Positions 8,284-16,827 are shown, counted from the stretch's first letter. The stretch: 64,000 bases of DNA from Streptomyces sp. SJL17-4 (GCF_036826855.1 NZ_CP104578.1:1426001-1490000), one strand, 5' to 3'. Translations and numbers: made by a program. Notes: generated by a model not told the origin, from the letters alone.

Positions 8284-9081
8284 CTAGCGGGCGGTCTCCC
8301 GCTCGTACGCCCTGAGGACCTCGTCCGTGGGCCCGTCCATCAGGAGCTGGCCCTTCTCCAGCCAGAGCACCCGGTCGCAGGTGTCCCGGATGGACTTGTT
8401 GCTGTGGCTCACCAGGAAGACCGTGCCGGCCTCCTTGCGGAGCTCGCGGATGCGCTCCTCGGAGCGGATCTGGAACTTGCGGTCACCGGTCGCCAGCGCC
8501 TCGTCGATGAGGAGGACGTCGTGGTTCTTGGCGGCCGCGATGGCGAAGCGGAGCCGGGCGCCCATGCCGGAGGAGTACGTGCGCATGGGCAGGCTGATGA
8601 AGTCGCCCTTCTCGTTGATGCCGGAGAAGTCGACGATCCCCTCGTAGCGCGAGCGCACCTCCTCGCGGCTCATGCCCATGGCGAGGCCGCCCAGGATCAC
8701 GTTGCGCTCGCCGGTGAGGTCGTTCATGAGGGCCGCGTTGACGCCCAGGAGCGAGGGCTGACCGTCCGTGTAGACCTTGCCGCTCTCGGTGGGGAGCAGC
8801 CCGGCGACGGCGCGCAGGAGCGTGGACTTGCCGGAGCCGTTGGAGCCGATGAGGCCGATGGCCTCGCCGCGGTAGGCGGTGAAGGTGACGCCGCGGACCG
8901 CGTGGACCTTGCGGACGCCCCGGCTGACCTCGGCCTTGCCGCGGCCGACGATCCGACTGAGCGCCGCCGTGGCGCTGCCCTTGCCGCCGCCACCGGTGTT
9001 GACCCGGTAGACGATGTGGACGTCGTCGCAGATGACGGTGGGAACCTCGGACCGCTTGGTGTTCGTGTCGGTGTCAGCCAC
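8284..9081 (-). CDS. ABC transporter ATP-binding protein (polysaccharide/teichoic-acid exporter type)
   Basis: ATPase subunit of an ABC-2 exporter, 265 aa, related to TagH/RfbE. The Walker A motif GSNGSGKST is at 79-87, the signature YSSGMGARLRF around 169-179, Walker B LLIDEA at 190-195 and the H-loop VSHS near 224. The degenerate signature starting SSGM instead of LSGG is typical of the polysaccharide-exporter branch. It overlaps the permease gene by eight bases. It probably powers export of whatever the upstream synthesis genes make, at the cytoplasmic membrane. There is no extra C-terminal polymer-recognition domain. Confidence 0.9.
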   Translation of the reverse strand: MADTDTNTKRSEVPTVICDDVHIVYRVNTGGGGKGSATAALSRIVGRGKAEVSRGVRKVHAVRGVTFTAYRGEAIGLIGSNGSGKSTLLRAVAGLLPTESGKVYTDGQPSLLGVNAALMNDLTGERNVILGGLAMGMSREEVRSRYEGIVDFSGINEKGDFISLPMRTYSSGMGARLRFAIAAAKNHDVLLIDEALATGDRKFQIRSEERIRELRKEAGTVFLVSHSNKSIRDTCDRVLWLEKGQLLMDGPTDEVLRAYERETAR

Positions 9082-10003
9082 GGCCGTACCTCTCCTCGGC
9101 CTTCCAGAAGTAGACGAAGCCGCCGATGCCGAAGACCAGGGCCCAGGCGAGCGCGGTCATCCAGACGTGCGCCGGCAGGTTCTCGGAGCCGTAGCCGTCG
9201 ATCAGCGCGAACCGGATGAGGTCCATGTAGACGGCCGCCGGGTTGTACATGAGGATGTCGCCGATCCACGCCGGCTTGTCGGCGAGCATCGTGCGGAGCG
9301 AGAACATCACGCCGGACGCGTACATCCAGGTGCGCATCACGAACGGCATCAGCTGCGCCAGGTCGGGGGTCTTGGAGCCCATCCTGGCCATGATCATGGC
9401 CAGTCCGACGTTGAACACGAACTGGAGGAACAGTCCCGGGATCACCAGCAGCCACCGGAGGGAGGGGTAGCTGCCGAACGAGACCACGATCGCCACGAGC
9501 ACGATCATCGAGTACAGCAGCTGCTGGAGCTGCTGGAGCGAGAAGGAGATCGGCAGCGAGGCCCGCGGGAAGTGCAGGGCCCTGACCAGGCCCAGGTTCC
9601 CGGAGATCGCCCGGACGCCGGCCATGACCGAGCTCTGGGTGAAGGTGAACACGAAGATGCCGGTGACCAGGAACGGGATGTACACGTCCTTGGTCATTCC
9701 CTGGCTCGCGCCCAGGATGAGCCCGAAGATCAGGTAGTAGACCAGGGCGTTCAGCAGCGGGGTCGCCACCTGCCACACCTGGCCGAGCTTGGCCTGGCTG
9801 TACTGGGCGGTCAGCTTCGCCGAGGAGAACGCCATGATGAAGTGGCGGCGGCTCCACAGCTCACGGACGTACTCGAACAGTCCGGGCCTGGCGCCGCTGA
9901 CCGAGAGACCGTACTTCGCGGCCAGCGCGGCCGGCGTGAGGCCCTCGTCGACGGACGGGGGCGCGCTCGTCGCGACCGCCCCGCCCTGCTGTGTGTCACT
10001 CAC
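9074..10003 (-). CDS. ABC-2 type transporter permease (polysaccharide/teichoic-acid export)
   Basis: Membrane subunit, 309 aa, GTG start at 10003. A cytosolic N-terminus of about 70 residues is followed by roughly six hydrophobic segments of the ABC-2 family (for example around VYYLIFGLILG, MIVLVAIVVSFG and LFLQFVFNVGLAMIM). It forms the exporter with the overlapping ATPase. It lies 49 bp downstream of the glycosyltransferase gene on the same strand, consistent with a single operon. Confidence 0.9.
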   Translation of the reverse strand: MSDTQQGGAVATSAPPSVDEGLTPAALAAKYGLSVSGARPGLFEYVRELWSRRHFIMAFSSAKLTAQYSQAKLGQVWQVATPLLNALVYYLIFGLILGASQGMTKDVYIPFLVTGIFVFTFTQSSVMAGVRAISGNLGLVRALHFPRASLPISFSLQQLQQLLYSMIVLVAIVVSFGSYPSLRWLLVIPGLFLQFVFNVGLAMIMARMGSKTPDLAQLMPFVMRTWMYASGVMFSLRTMLADKPAWIGDILMYNPAAVYMDLIRFALIDGYGSENLPAHVWMTALAWALVFGIGGFVYFWKAEERYGRG

Positions 10004-10052
10004 AAGTCGAAACTTTCGTGTTCAAGATGCGCGGCACGTCGGTACCACGATG

Positions 10053-10937
10053 TCAGACGACCGGGGGGCGACCCAGCCGGGTCAGCCGCCACACCGTACG
10101 CCACCTCATGGGGCGGCGCGGTCCGCAGGGGGTCTTCCAGCCTTCGCGGAATCCGCCGAACCATGCCTTCAGTGCGGAGAGCGAGGGCCGACGGGCCAGG
10201 GTGAGCAGGAGCCAGACGCCGAGATACGCCGGCACCAGGGGCGCGGGCAGATTGCGGCGTGCCAGCCAGACTCGGTTGCGGGCCACGTTGAAGTGGTACG
10301 AGGCGTGCCGGGAGGGTGCTGTGGTGGGGTGCAACAGCACCATGTCCGCACGGTAGTCGATCATCCAGTCGGCGTCGAGCGCGCGCCAGGCGAGGTCGGT
10401 CTCCTCGTGCGCGTAGAAGAACTCGCCCGGCAGATCGCCGACTTCGGCGAACACCTTGGTGCGGACGGCGTTGGCGCCGCCGAGGAAGGTCGTCACCCGC
10501 GAGGAGCGCATCGGGTCGGAGGCGCGGAGCCTCGGCACGTGCCGGCGCTGGGTGACCCCGGTCGCCGGGTCGGCGATCCGGAACGTGATGATGCCGAGGC
10601 GCGGGTCGGCGGTGAAGGCCTGCCGGACCAGTTCGGCGGTGTCCGGGTGCGCGAGCCGCCCGTCGTCGTCCAGGAAGAGGAGGACGTCGACGTCGGTGCC
10701 GCCGGGGCCGAAGGCCTCGATGCCGATGTTCCGGCCGGCGGGGATGCCGACGTTGTCCGGCAGGTCGACGGTCCGCACCCAGTCGGGCACCCCGGAGACC
10801 GGGGTGCCCTGCCCGACGACGACGACCTCGATGCGGTCGCCCTCCTGCTCGGCGACCGAGTCGATCAGCGCGCGCAGGTCGTCGGGGCGGTTGCCCATCG
10901 TGATGACGACGGCTCCCACCCTGAGCGGCGTGCTCAC
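10053..10937 (-). CDS. Family 2 glycosyltransferase
   Basis: Cytosolic GT-A-fold sugar transferase, 294 aa. The N-terminal Rossmann-like strand (VGAVVITMGNRPDDL) and the metal-binding DDD within LLFLDDDG mark family GT2. A FFYAHEETDLAWR segment matches the acceptor-site region of rhamnosyl/galactofuranosyl-type enzymes. GTG at 10937 is used, eight bases after the upstream stop; a GTG at 10949 overlapping that stop as GTGA is equally possible and adds four residues. Donor and acceptor are unknown. The position between a CDP-alcohol transferase and an exporter suggests decoration of the same product. Confidence 0.88.
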   Translation of the reverse strand: MSTPLRVGAVVITMGNRPDDLRALIDSVAEQEGDRIEVVVVGQGTPVSGVPDWVRTVDLPDNVGIPAGRNIGIEAFGPGGTDVDVLLFLDDDGRLAHPDTAELVRQAFTADPRLGIITFRIADPATGVTQRRHVPRLRASDPMRSSRVTTFLGGANAVRTKVFAEVGDLPGEFFYAHEETDLAWRALDADWMIDYRADMVLLHPTTAPSRHASYHFNVARNRVWLARRNLPAPLVPAYLGVWLLLTLARRPSLSALKAWFGGFREGWKTPCGPRRPMRWRTVWRLTRLGRPPVV

Positions 10938-10945
10938 GGCCGGCC

Positions 10946-11725
10946 TCACTTCAGCCTGCTCGAAACCATGATCGATACGAGGTGCAGCACGGTCTGGAGC
11001 AGCGCGATGCCGGCGAGGACGGCGACACCGAGACGGCTGAAGAAGAGGTCGCCCCTGACCTGGTCCGCGATGGCCAGGACCACGATCAGCAGGGAGGCCT
11101 CGATGCCGAGGACGAGCCGGTGGAACTTCAGCGCACCGGCCGCCCGGCGGGCCAGCGCCATGCCGGAGGAGCGCGGCTCGGAGGCCGACTCCTTGACCGG
11201 CGGCAGACCGCCCTGGTGCCGGGCGACGCCGACGAGGTCGGTCTCGGCCTTGATCAGGATGGCGCCGAGGGCGGCCAGGGTGCCGAGGAAGGCCCAGAGC
11301 CAGTCGATCCGGCCCGAGCCCCACAGGTCGGCGGCGCGCAGGCCGAAGCCGACGAGCACCGCCGCGTCGCACAGGTAGGCGCCGACCCGGTCCAGGTACA
11401 CGCCGCCCAGCGAGAACTGCTTCTTCCAGCGGGCCACCTCGCCGTCGACGCAGTCGAGCAGCAGGTAGAGCTGGACCATGAGCGCGCCGAGCAGCGCCCC
11501 GGGGATCCCGGGCACCAGCAGGGCCGGTGCCGCGAGGACGCCCGCGAGGGTCATCACGTACGTGAGCTGGTTCGGCGTGATCCTGGTGCCGACGAGCTGC
11601 CGGGTGATCCGGAGCGAGATCTCCCGCATGTACAGGCGGCCGCCCCAGTGCTCTCCGCTGCGCCGGTCCTTCACACCCGGGGGGTGGACGACCGGGCGGA
11701 GCTCAGCTACCGATGGCTTTGGCAT
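10946..11725 (-). CDS. CDP-alcohol phosphatidyltransferase with atypical active site
   Basis: Integral membrane enzyme of the CDP-alcohol phosphotransferase family, 259 aa, predicted to transfer a phospho-alcohol from a CDP-activated donor. The family motif begins normally (DCVDGEVAR at 91-99, G108, D112). The fourth aspartate, the presumed catalytic base, would be at 116, where there is an alanine; an Asp occurs four residues later at 120. Hydrophobic segments flank the motif. Its start overlaps the dehydrogenase gene by 23 bases. The missing Asp suggests a specialised subgroup, altered chemistry, or a non-catalytic partner of the second such protein encoded upstream. Confidence 0.85.
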   Translation of the reverse strand: MPKPSVAELRPVVHPPGVKDRRSGEHWGGRLYMREISLRITRQLVGTRITPNQLTYVMTLAGVLAAPALLVPGIPGALLGALMVQLYLLLDCVDGEVARWKKQFSLGGVYLDRVGAYLCDAAVLVGFGLRAADLWGSGRIDWLWAFLGTLAALGAILIKAETDLVGVARHQGGLPPVKESASEPRSSGMALARRAAGALKFHRLVLGIEASLLIVVLAIADQVRGDLFFSRLGVAVLAGIALLQTVLHLVSIMVSSRLK

Positions 11726-12764
11726 AGTCGGCGTACGCGTCCCTGATCTGGTCGTCGGACAGGTCGAGGTGTTCGAGGATGGTGAAGCGGCCCGGCCGGG
11801 TCTGCGGGGCGAAGGACACCGCCTGGACGAACTCGTCCACGGTGAAGCCCATCTCCTCCGGCGTGACGGGGAGGCCGTGCCGGCGCAGTGTCTCGACCAT
11901 CTGACCGGAGCCGTCGTGGGCTCCGCGCAGGTGCATGGCGAAGGCCGCGCCGAGTCCGCACTGCTCGCCGTGGCTGGCGGCGCGGGTCGGGAAGAGCAGG
12001 TCGAACGCGTGGCTGATCTCGTGGCAGGCGCCCGAGGAGGGGCGGCTGTCCCCGCTGATCGACATCGCGATGCCGGACATCACCAGGCCCTCGGAGAGGG
12101 TGACGAGGAAGTCGTCGTCGCCGACGCCGCCGGGGTGGCGGAGCACGGCCTCTCCGGCGCTGCGGGCCATGGCGGCCGCGAGGCCGTCGACGGGCTCGCC
12201 GGTCACCTCGTGGGAGAGCTCCCAGTCGGCGATGGCGGAGAGGTTGGAGATCGCGTCGCCGATGCCGGAGCGCACGAAGCGGACCGGCGCGTCCCTGATC
12301 ACGTCCAGGTCGATGAGCAGGGCGATCGGGGTGGGCACACCGTACGAACCCCGGCCGTTGTCGTTGTCCAGGGTCGAGATCGGGGAGCAGATCCCGTCGT
12401 GCGAGAGATTGGTGGCGATGGCCACCAGCGGCAGCCCGACCCGGGCCGCCGCGTACTTCGTCACGTCGATGATCTTGCCGCCGCCGAGGGCGACCACGGC
12501 GTCGTACCGCTTGCCGCGCATGGCGTCGGCGAGCTTCACGGCCTCGTCGATGGTGCCACCGGAGACCGGGTACCAGTCGGCGCCGGGCAGCTCGGGCGCG
12601 AAGTGGTCACGCAGCTTCAGGCCCGAGCCGCTGCTGATCGCGACGGCGATCTTGCCGTTGCTGGAGATCCGCTGGTCCGCGAGGAGCGCGGACAGGTCGT
12701 CCAGCGCTCCCCTGCGGATGTCGACGACGACCGGTGAGGGGATCAGTCGGGTCAGTACTGGCAC
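11703..12764 (-). CDS. Glycerol-1-phosphate dehydrogenase-like (iron-containing alcohol dehydrogenase fold)
   Basis: 353-aa member of the AraM/EgsA group, which reduces dihydroxyacetone phosphate to sn-glycerol-1-phosphate with NAD(P)H. The nucleotide site GGGKIID is at 94-100, continuing VTKYAA as in that group. Candidate metal ligands are D170, H248 or H252, and H265 (GIGDAISN, CHEISH, ASHGEQ). Start GTG at 12764 overlaps the nucleotidyltransferase gene by 13 bases. In bacteria G1P is unusual, since most lipids use G3P. Substrate is inferred from family and could be another polyol phosphate. Confidence 0.85.
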   Translation of the reverse strand: MPVLTRLIPSPVVVDIRRGALDDLSALLADQRISSNGKIAVAISSGSGLKLRDHFAPELPGADWYPVSGGTIDEAVKLADAMRGKRYDAVVALGGGKIIDVTKYAAARVGLPLVAIATNLSHDGICSPISTLDNDNGRGSYGVPTPIALLIDLDVIRDAPVRFVRSGIGDAISNLSAIADWELSHEVTGEPVDGLAAAMARSAGEAVLRHPGGVGDDDFLVTLSEGLVMSGIAMSISGDSRPSSGACHEISHAFDLLFPTRAASHGEQCGLGAAFAMHLRGAHDGSGQMVETLRRHGLPVTPEEMGFTVDEFVQAVSFAPQTRPGRFTILEHLDLSDDQIRDAYADYAKAIGS

Positions 12765-13489
12765 GCGATCTCACGGCCCTTCGCGAGGTCGTCGTGGTTG
12801 TCGATCTCGACCCACTTGACGTCACCGATGGGCTCGACGTCGACGGTGAAGCCGCGGTTGACCAGCTCCTGGTAGCCGTCCTCGTAGTACAGGTCGGGGT
12901 CGCGCTCGAAGGTGGCCTTGAGGGCGTCGGCGAGCTCCTCGGCGGCCTCGGCCTCGATGAGGGTGACACCGATGTACTCGCCGGTGGCGGTGGCCGGGTC
13001 CATCAGCTTGGTGATGCGCTGGACGCCCTTGCCCTCGGCGGTGATGACCTTCATCTCCTCGTCGGCGAGGTTCTTCACCGTGTCGAGGGCGAGGATGATC
13101 TTCTTGCCGTCGCCGCGGGCGGCGAGCAGGGTCTTCTCGACGGAGACCGGGTGGACGGTGTCGCCGTTGGCGAGGATCACACCGCGCTTGAGGACCTCAC
13201 GGGCGCACCACAGGGAGTAGGCGTTGTTCCACTCCTCGGCCTTGTCGTTGTCGACGAGGGTGAGCGTGAGGCCGTACTTCGCCTCCAGGGCCTCCTTGCG
13301 GTCGTAGACGGCCTCCTTGCGGTAGCCGACGACGATCGCGACCTCGGTGAGGCCGATCTCGGCGAAGTTCTTCAGCGTGAGGTCGAGGATGGTGGTGTCA
13401 CCGTCCACGGGCACGAGGGCCTTCGGAAGCGTGTCGGTGTAGGGGCGCAGACGCCGTCCGGCACCGGCTGCCAGAACGAGACCGATCAT
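12752..13489 (-). CDS. Sugar/alcohol-phosphate nucleotidyltransferase
   Basis: NTP-transferase, 245 aa, related to phosphocholine and inositol-phosphate cytidylyltransferases. The signature LVLAAGAGRRLRPYT is at 4-18, the PKALVPV lysine motif follows, and NGDTVH supplies the metal-binding Asp. Beside a G1P dehydrogenase and two CDP-alcohol transferases it most plausibly forms a CDP-activated polyol, for example CDP-glycerol from G1P; the nucleotide and substrate are inferred. It overlaps the dehydrogenase downstream and meets the DUF5941 gene stop by four bases (ATGA) upstream. Confidence 0.87.
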   Translation of the reverse strand: MIGLVLAAGAGRRLRPYTDTLPKALVPVDGDTTILDLTLKNFAEIGLTEVAIVVGYRKEAVYDRKEALEAKYGLTLTLVDNDKAEEWNNAYSLWCAREVLKRGVILANGDTVHPVSVEKTLLAARGDGKKIILALDTVKNLADEEMKVITAEGKGVQRITKLMDPATATGEYIGVTLIEAEAAEELADALKATFERDPDLYYEDGYQELVNRGFTVDVEPIGDVKWVEIDNHDDLAKGREIACQY

Positions 13490-15282
13490 GCTGTTTCTCC
13501 TTCGTCATGTACGGCGGGTGCTGCGGAGGACACCCAGAAACGGATGGACTCCACGAGCACCACAAGCGCGATGGTGACCGCCAGGGCGGTGAGCGCCAGG
13601 GTGAAGTCGTTGCCACGGCTCGCCAGCAGGGCGGCGAGGACGGTCACCAGCAACGTGCGGCCCTCGTGACCGCCGATCGTGCGCACCAGCCACGTGGACG
13701 GCGCGCCGGTGCCGCCGCGGATGCGGTACACCGTGTCGTAGTGATGGTAGGCGACGGCGGCCACCAGTCCGTAGGCCGCGGGCAATGCCCCGTTCACCTC
13801 GGAGCGGGCCGCGAGGATCAGGATCGTGCCGTACTCGGCGGCCCGGAAGAGCGGCGGGAGCAGCCAGTCGAGGGCGCCCTTGAGGGGGCGGGCGACGGCC
13901 GCGCCGGCGAACACCACGTAGAAGACGGCGGCGACGACGGTCTGGTCGGACCCGAAGGGGCGGCTCAGGGCCGCGGCGAGCATCGCGCCCGTGGCGATCA
14001 CCGCGAGGACCAGCGGCGGAAGCATCAGGATGCCGGTGCGGCCGAGGATCCGGTTCGTGAGCGCGGCGAGCGGCCCGGAGTCCGCGAGGTCCGCCAGGGC
14101 CTGGGCGGCCCGGTCGGTGCGCTTCGCCTTGCGGGTCAGGGAGCGCAGCACGCGGCCGGCCGTGGTGTAGCAGGCGCCGAAGGCGCAGCCGATGATCAGG
14201 GCCCAGAAGACGATCCGCGGGCTGGTGACGGCGGTGAGGACCGCGATCATGGCCCAGCGCTCGCCGATCGGCAGGATGATCATCCGGCGGGCCCAGACGG
14301 TCCAGCCGAGGCTGTCGAGCCGGTCGGAGAGCGCCGCGGTGGGGCTGGTGTTGGCGGTCGCGTCGTGGTTGGCCTCGTTGAACGAGAAGTCCACGACGTG
14401 CCGGCAGGTCATGAGGATCATCGCGCCGAGCGCGAGGGCCCAGACGTCGTCGCCGTTGCGGGCCGCGCCGAGGGCGAGGCCGGCGTAGAAGGCGTACTCC
14501 TTGGCGCGGTCGAAGGTGGCGTCGAGCCAGGCGCCCATCGTCGAGTACTTCAGCGCGTACCGGGCGAGCTGCCCGTCGGTGCAGTCGAGGACGAAGGAGA
14601 CGAGGAGCAGGACGCCTGCGGCGATGTAGCCGCCGCGCTCGCCGGTCGCCGCGCAGCCGGCCGCGATCAGGGCGGTGAGCAGCGAGGCGGTGGTGACCTG
14701 GTTGGGGGTCAGGCCGCGGCGCGCGCACCAGCGGGCGATGTAGCGCGAGTACGGGCTGATGAAGAAGGTGGTGAAGAAGCCGTCGTGGGCCTTCACGGCG
14801 GAGCGGAGGCGGACGGCCTCGTCGTCGACGGCGTCCACGGCGGCGCGGGCCTCGTGGCGGGCCTCGGCGTCGGTGGGCACGGTGGCGACGAGGGTGCCGA
14901 GCTGGGGCCGGTGCACGGCGACGCCGTCGGCGTCGAGGGCGTCGGCGAGCGTCCCGGTGAGGTCCTCGCCGTCGGTGCCGTCGGCCCCGGCGGCGGTCAG
15001 GGCGCGGGCGAGCGCGGGGCGGGCCCCGTTCTGCACGGTGAGCGCGCCGGGTGCGGCGGCCGCGGGGAACCGGGGGTCGGTGAGGGCGAGGCGCAGCGCG
15101 TGCACGTGGCCGACGAACCGGGGGTCGACGAGCGCGACGCGCTCGCCCGCGGGGACGGCGGCGAGCAGGGCGCCGGTCTCAGCGGGTCCGGCGGCGGCCT
15201 TGACGTCGAAGCCGAGCGACCGCAGATCTCCGTCGAGCGAGGATCCGGGTGCCGGCGGGCCGGTGAGGATGGCGGTCGACAG
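13486..15282 (-). CDS. DUF5941/CDP-alcohol phosphatidyltransferase membrane protein, probable CTG start
   Basis: About 598 aa. An N-terminal globular part of about 160 residues (possibly nucleotide-binding in origin) is followed by a CDP-alcohol phosphotransferase domain with a complete motif (D233, D236, G250, D254, D258) and then several further hydrophobic segments of the DUF5941 type. Start: an in-frame stop lies at 15289-15291 and no ATG/GTG/TTG occurs before 15105, yet the intervening 59 codons read as good protein. CTG at 15282 has AAGGAG nine bases upstream and gives LSTAILTGPP. It heads the seven-gene unit. Confidence 0.8.
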   Translation of the reverse strand: MSTAILTGPPAPGSSLDGDLRSLGFDVKAAAGPAETGALLAAVPAGERVALVDPRFVGHVHALRLALTDPRFPAAAAPGALTVQNGARPALARALTAAGADGTDGEDLTGTLADALDADGVAVHRPQLGTLVATVPTDAEARHEARAAVDAVDDEAVRLRSAVKAHDGFFTTFFISPYSRYIARWCARRGLTPNQVTTASLLTALIAAGCAATGERGGYIAAGVLLLVSFVLDCTDGQLARYALKYSTMGAWLDATFDRAKEYAFYAGLALGAARNGDDVWALALGAMILMTCRHVVDFSFNEANHDATANTSPTAALSDRLDSLGWTVWARRMIILPIGERWAMIAVLTAVTSPRIVFWALIIGCAFGACYTTAGRVLRSLTRKAKRTDRAAQALADLADSGPLAALTNRILGRTGILMLPPLVLAVIATGAMLAAALSRPFGSDQTVVAAVFYVVFAGAAVARPLKGALDWLLPPLFRAAEYGTILILAARSEVNGALPAAYGLVAAVAYHHYDTVYRIRGGTGAPSTWLVRTIGGHEGRTLLVTVLAALLASRGNDFTLALTALAVTIALVVLVESIRFWVSSAAPAVHDEGETA

Positions 15283-15718
15283 ACGAACTCACTCCTTGGA
15301 GCTGACGAGGGGCCGGCGGGGCCCATGGCGGCCCCGGGCGCGGCGGTGCGGCCCGGCACGGGGCGGCGACACGTCGGCTGAGGCTATCGGATGAAACAGG
15401 GCATGAGTTCACCGAGGCTTTGCGGGCCGGACTCCCCCGGGCCCACCCACGTCCGCACGGGTGCGGGTGACCCCGTGGAGATCATCATGGGTGATCTGCG
15501 ACCCGCCTCACAAGACGACGGCGGCCGGCTCCGGCGGGGCTCCGGCCGGGGCCCGCACGACGAGCCCGGCACCACCTTCCCGCCACGGCCGGTCCGGAAT
15601 GCATCGCCGCAGGTCAGAGCATATGACAACGGTGTTCAGTACCGTGTTGCACATACCCCCCACCCGTAGTTGACTTGCGACTCGGGGCACCTGCGAACAG
15701 AGATCTGGAGGCCATGTC
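15283..15718. promoter_or_regulatory. Divergent promoter region between the CDP-alcohol gene and the CDF gene
   Basis: 436 bp with no credible gene. Both flanking operons should start here. Toward the CDF gene, 15621-15640 holds an imperfect inverted repeat (ATGACAACGGTGTTCA core) resembling ArsR-type metal-sensor boxes, partly echoed by GTTGCACAT at 15646-15654. TTGACT at 15670-15675 has only a poor -10 match 17 bases on. Toward the other side, AAGGAG at 15292-15297 serves the CTG start. Promoter assignments are weak. Confidence 0.45.
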
Positions 15719-16660
15719 ATGGGGGCTGGACACGACCACGGGCACAGTCACGGCGGCCCTGCGCCGACGGGTACGGCCGGGGCCGCGTACAAGAACCGGC
15801 TGCGCGTCGCGCTCGGCATCACACTCTCCGTGATGGTGATCGAAATCATCGGCGGCGTGCTCTCCGACTCGCTCGCGCTGATCGCCGACGCGGCGCACAT
15901 GGCGACCGACGCGGTCGGCCTCGCGATGGCGCTGCTCGCGATCCACTTCGCCAACCGGCCCCCGTCGGGGAACCGCACCTTCGGGTTCGCGCGGGCCGAG
16001 ATCCTCGCGGCGCTCGCCAACTGTCTTCTGCTCCTCGGCGTCGGCGGCTACGTGCTGTACGAGGCGATCCAGCGGTTCTTCGAGCCGGCCGAGACCAAGG
16101 GCGGTCTGGCGATCGCGGTCGCGGCGGTCGGCCTGGTCGCCAACGTGATCTCGCTGTCGCTGCTCATGCGGGGCCAGAAGGACAGCCTCAATGTGCGCGG
16201 GGCGTATCTGGAGGTGCTCGCGGACGCGCTGGGGTCGGTCACGGTGATCGTCGCGGCCGGCATCATCCTGGTCACGGGCTGGCAGTACGCCGACCCGATC
16301 GCCTCCATCCTGATCGGTCTGATGATCGTCCCCCGTACGGTCAAGCTGCTGCGCGAGACGCTGGACGTCCTCCTGGAGGCGGCCCCCAAGGGCGTCGACA
16401 TGATGGAGGTACGGGCCCACATCCTGGCCCTGCCGGGCGTCGAGGACGTCCACGACCTGCACGCCTGGACGATCACCTCGGGGATGCCGGTGCTCTCGGC
16501 GCACGTGGTCGTGGACCAGGACGCGCTCGACTCGGTCGGTCACGAGAAGATGCTGCACTCCCTCCAGGGATGCCTGGGCTCGCACTTCGACGTGGAGCAC
16601 TGCACCTTCCAGCTGGAGCCCGCCGGCCACGCGGAGCACGAGGCCAAGCTGTGCCTGTGA
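15719..16660 (+). CDS. Cation diffusion facilitator family metal efflux protein
   Basis: Membrane antiporter exporting a divalent metal (zinc-type by family), 313 aa. A His-rich start (HDHGHSHG) precedes six transmembrane segments; the transport site pairs H60/D64 in TM2 (AHMATD) with E165/D169 in TM5 (YLEVLAD). The Glu at 165 replaces the His seen in many zinc exporters. A cytosolic C-terminal domain begins around residue 215. GGAG eight bases upstream supports the ATG at 15719. It is transcribed away from the CDP-alcohol operon; a possible metal-sensor box lies about 80 bp upstream. Confidence 0.93.
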   Translation: MGAGHDHGHSHGGPAPTGTAGAAYKNRLRVALGITLSVMVIEIIGGVLSDSLALIADAAHMATDAVGLAMALLAIHFANRPPSGNRTFGFARAEILAALANCLLLLGVGGYVLYEAIQRFFEPAETKGGLAIAVAAVGLVANVISLSLLMRGQKDSLNVRGAYLEVLADALGSVTVIVAAGIILVTGWQYADPIASILIGLMIVPRTVKLLRETLDVLLEAAPKGVDMMEVRAHILALPGVEDVHDLHAWTITSGMPVLSAHVVVDQDALDSVGHEKMLHSLQGCLGSHFDVEHCTFQLEPAGHAEHEAKLCL

Positions 16661-16716
16661 GGACCGCGTCCTGCTAGTCTTTTCGTACGAACGTGTGGAG
16701 AGAGGAGCTGAGGTTG

Positions 16717-16788
16717 ATGACCGTCGCGATGGAGGCTGCCCCGAGCGGCAGCACCCGGTCCTCCCTCAGCTTCCGGGTCTCCGGCTGA
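16717..16788 (+). CDS. Possible 23-aa leader ORF
   Basis: ATG at 16717 preceded by a GAGAGAGGAGCTGAGG purine-rich stretch encodes MTVAMEAAPSGSTRSSLSFR plus three residues. A TAGTCT hexamer at 16675-16680 is a possible -10. It lies in the leader of the methyltransferase-GNAT gene, upstream of a hairpin that covers that gene's ribosome-binding site. It could be a regulatory leader peptide or a small chance ORF. Confidence 0.35.
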   Translation: MTVAMEAAPSGSTRSSLSFRVSG

Positions 16789-16827
16789 CCTGATCCCGGT
16801 TCCCACCGGTCCGTCACGTCGTCGGCC

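Noticed and set aside
8284..15282. Considered as a classical wall teichoic acid cluster of the tag/tar type
   Set aside because: No TagB/TagF-type glycerophosphotransferase or TagA is present, and the dehydrogenase belongs to the G1P group; only the exporter is of teichoic-acid type.
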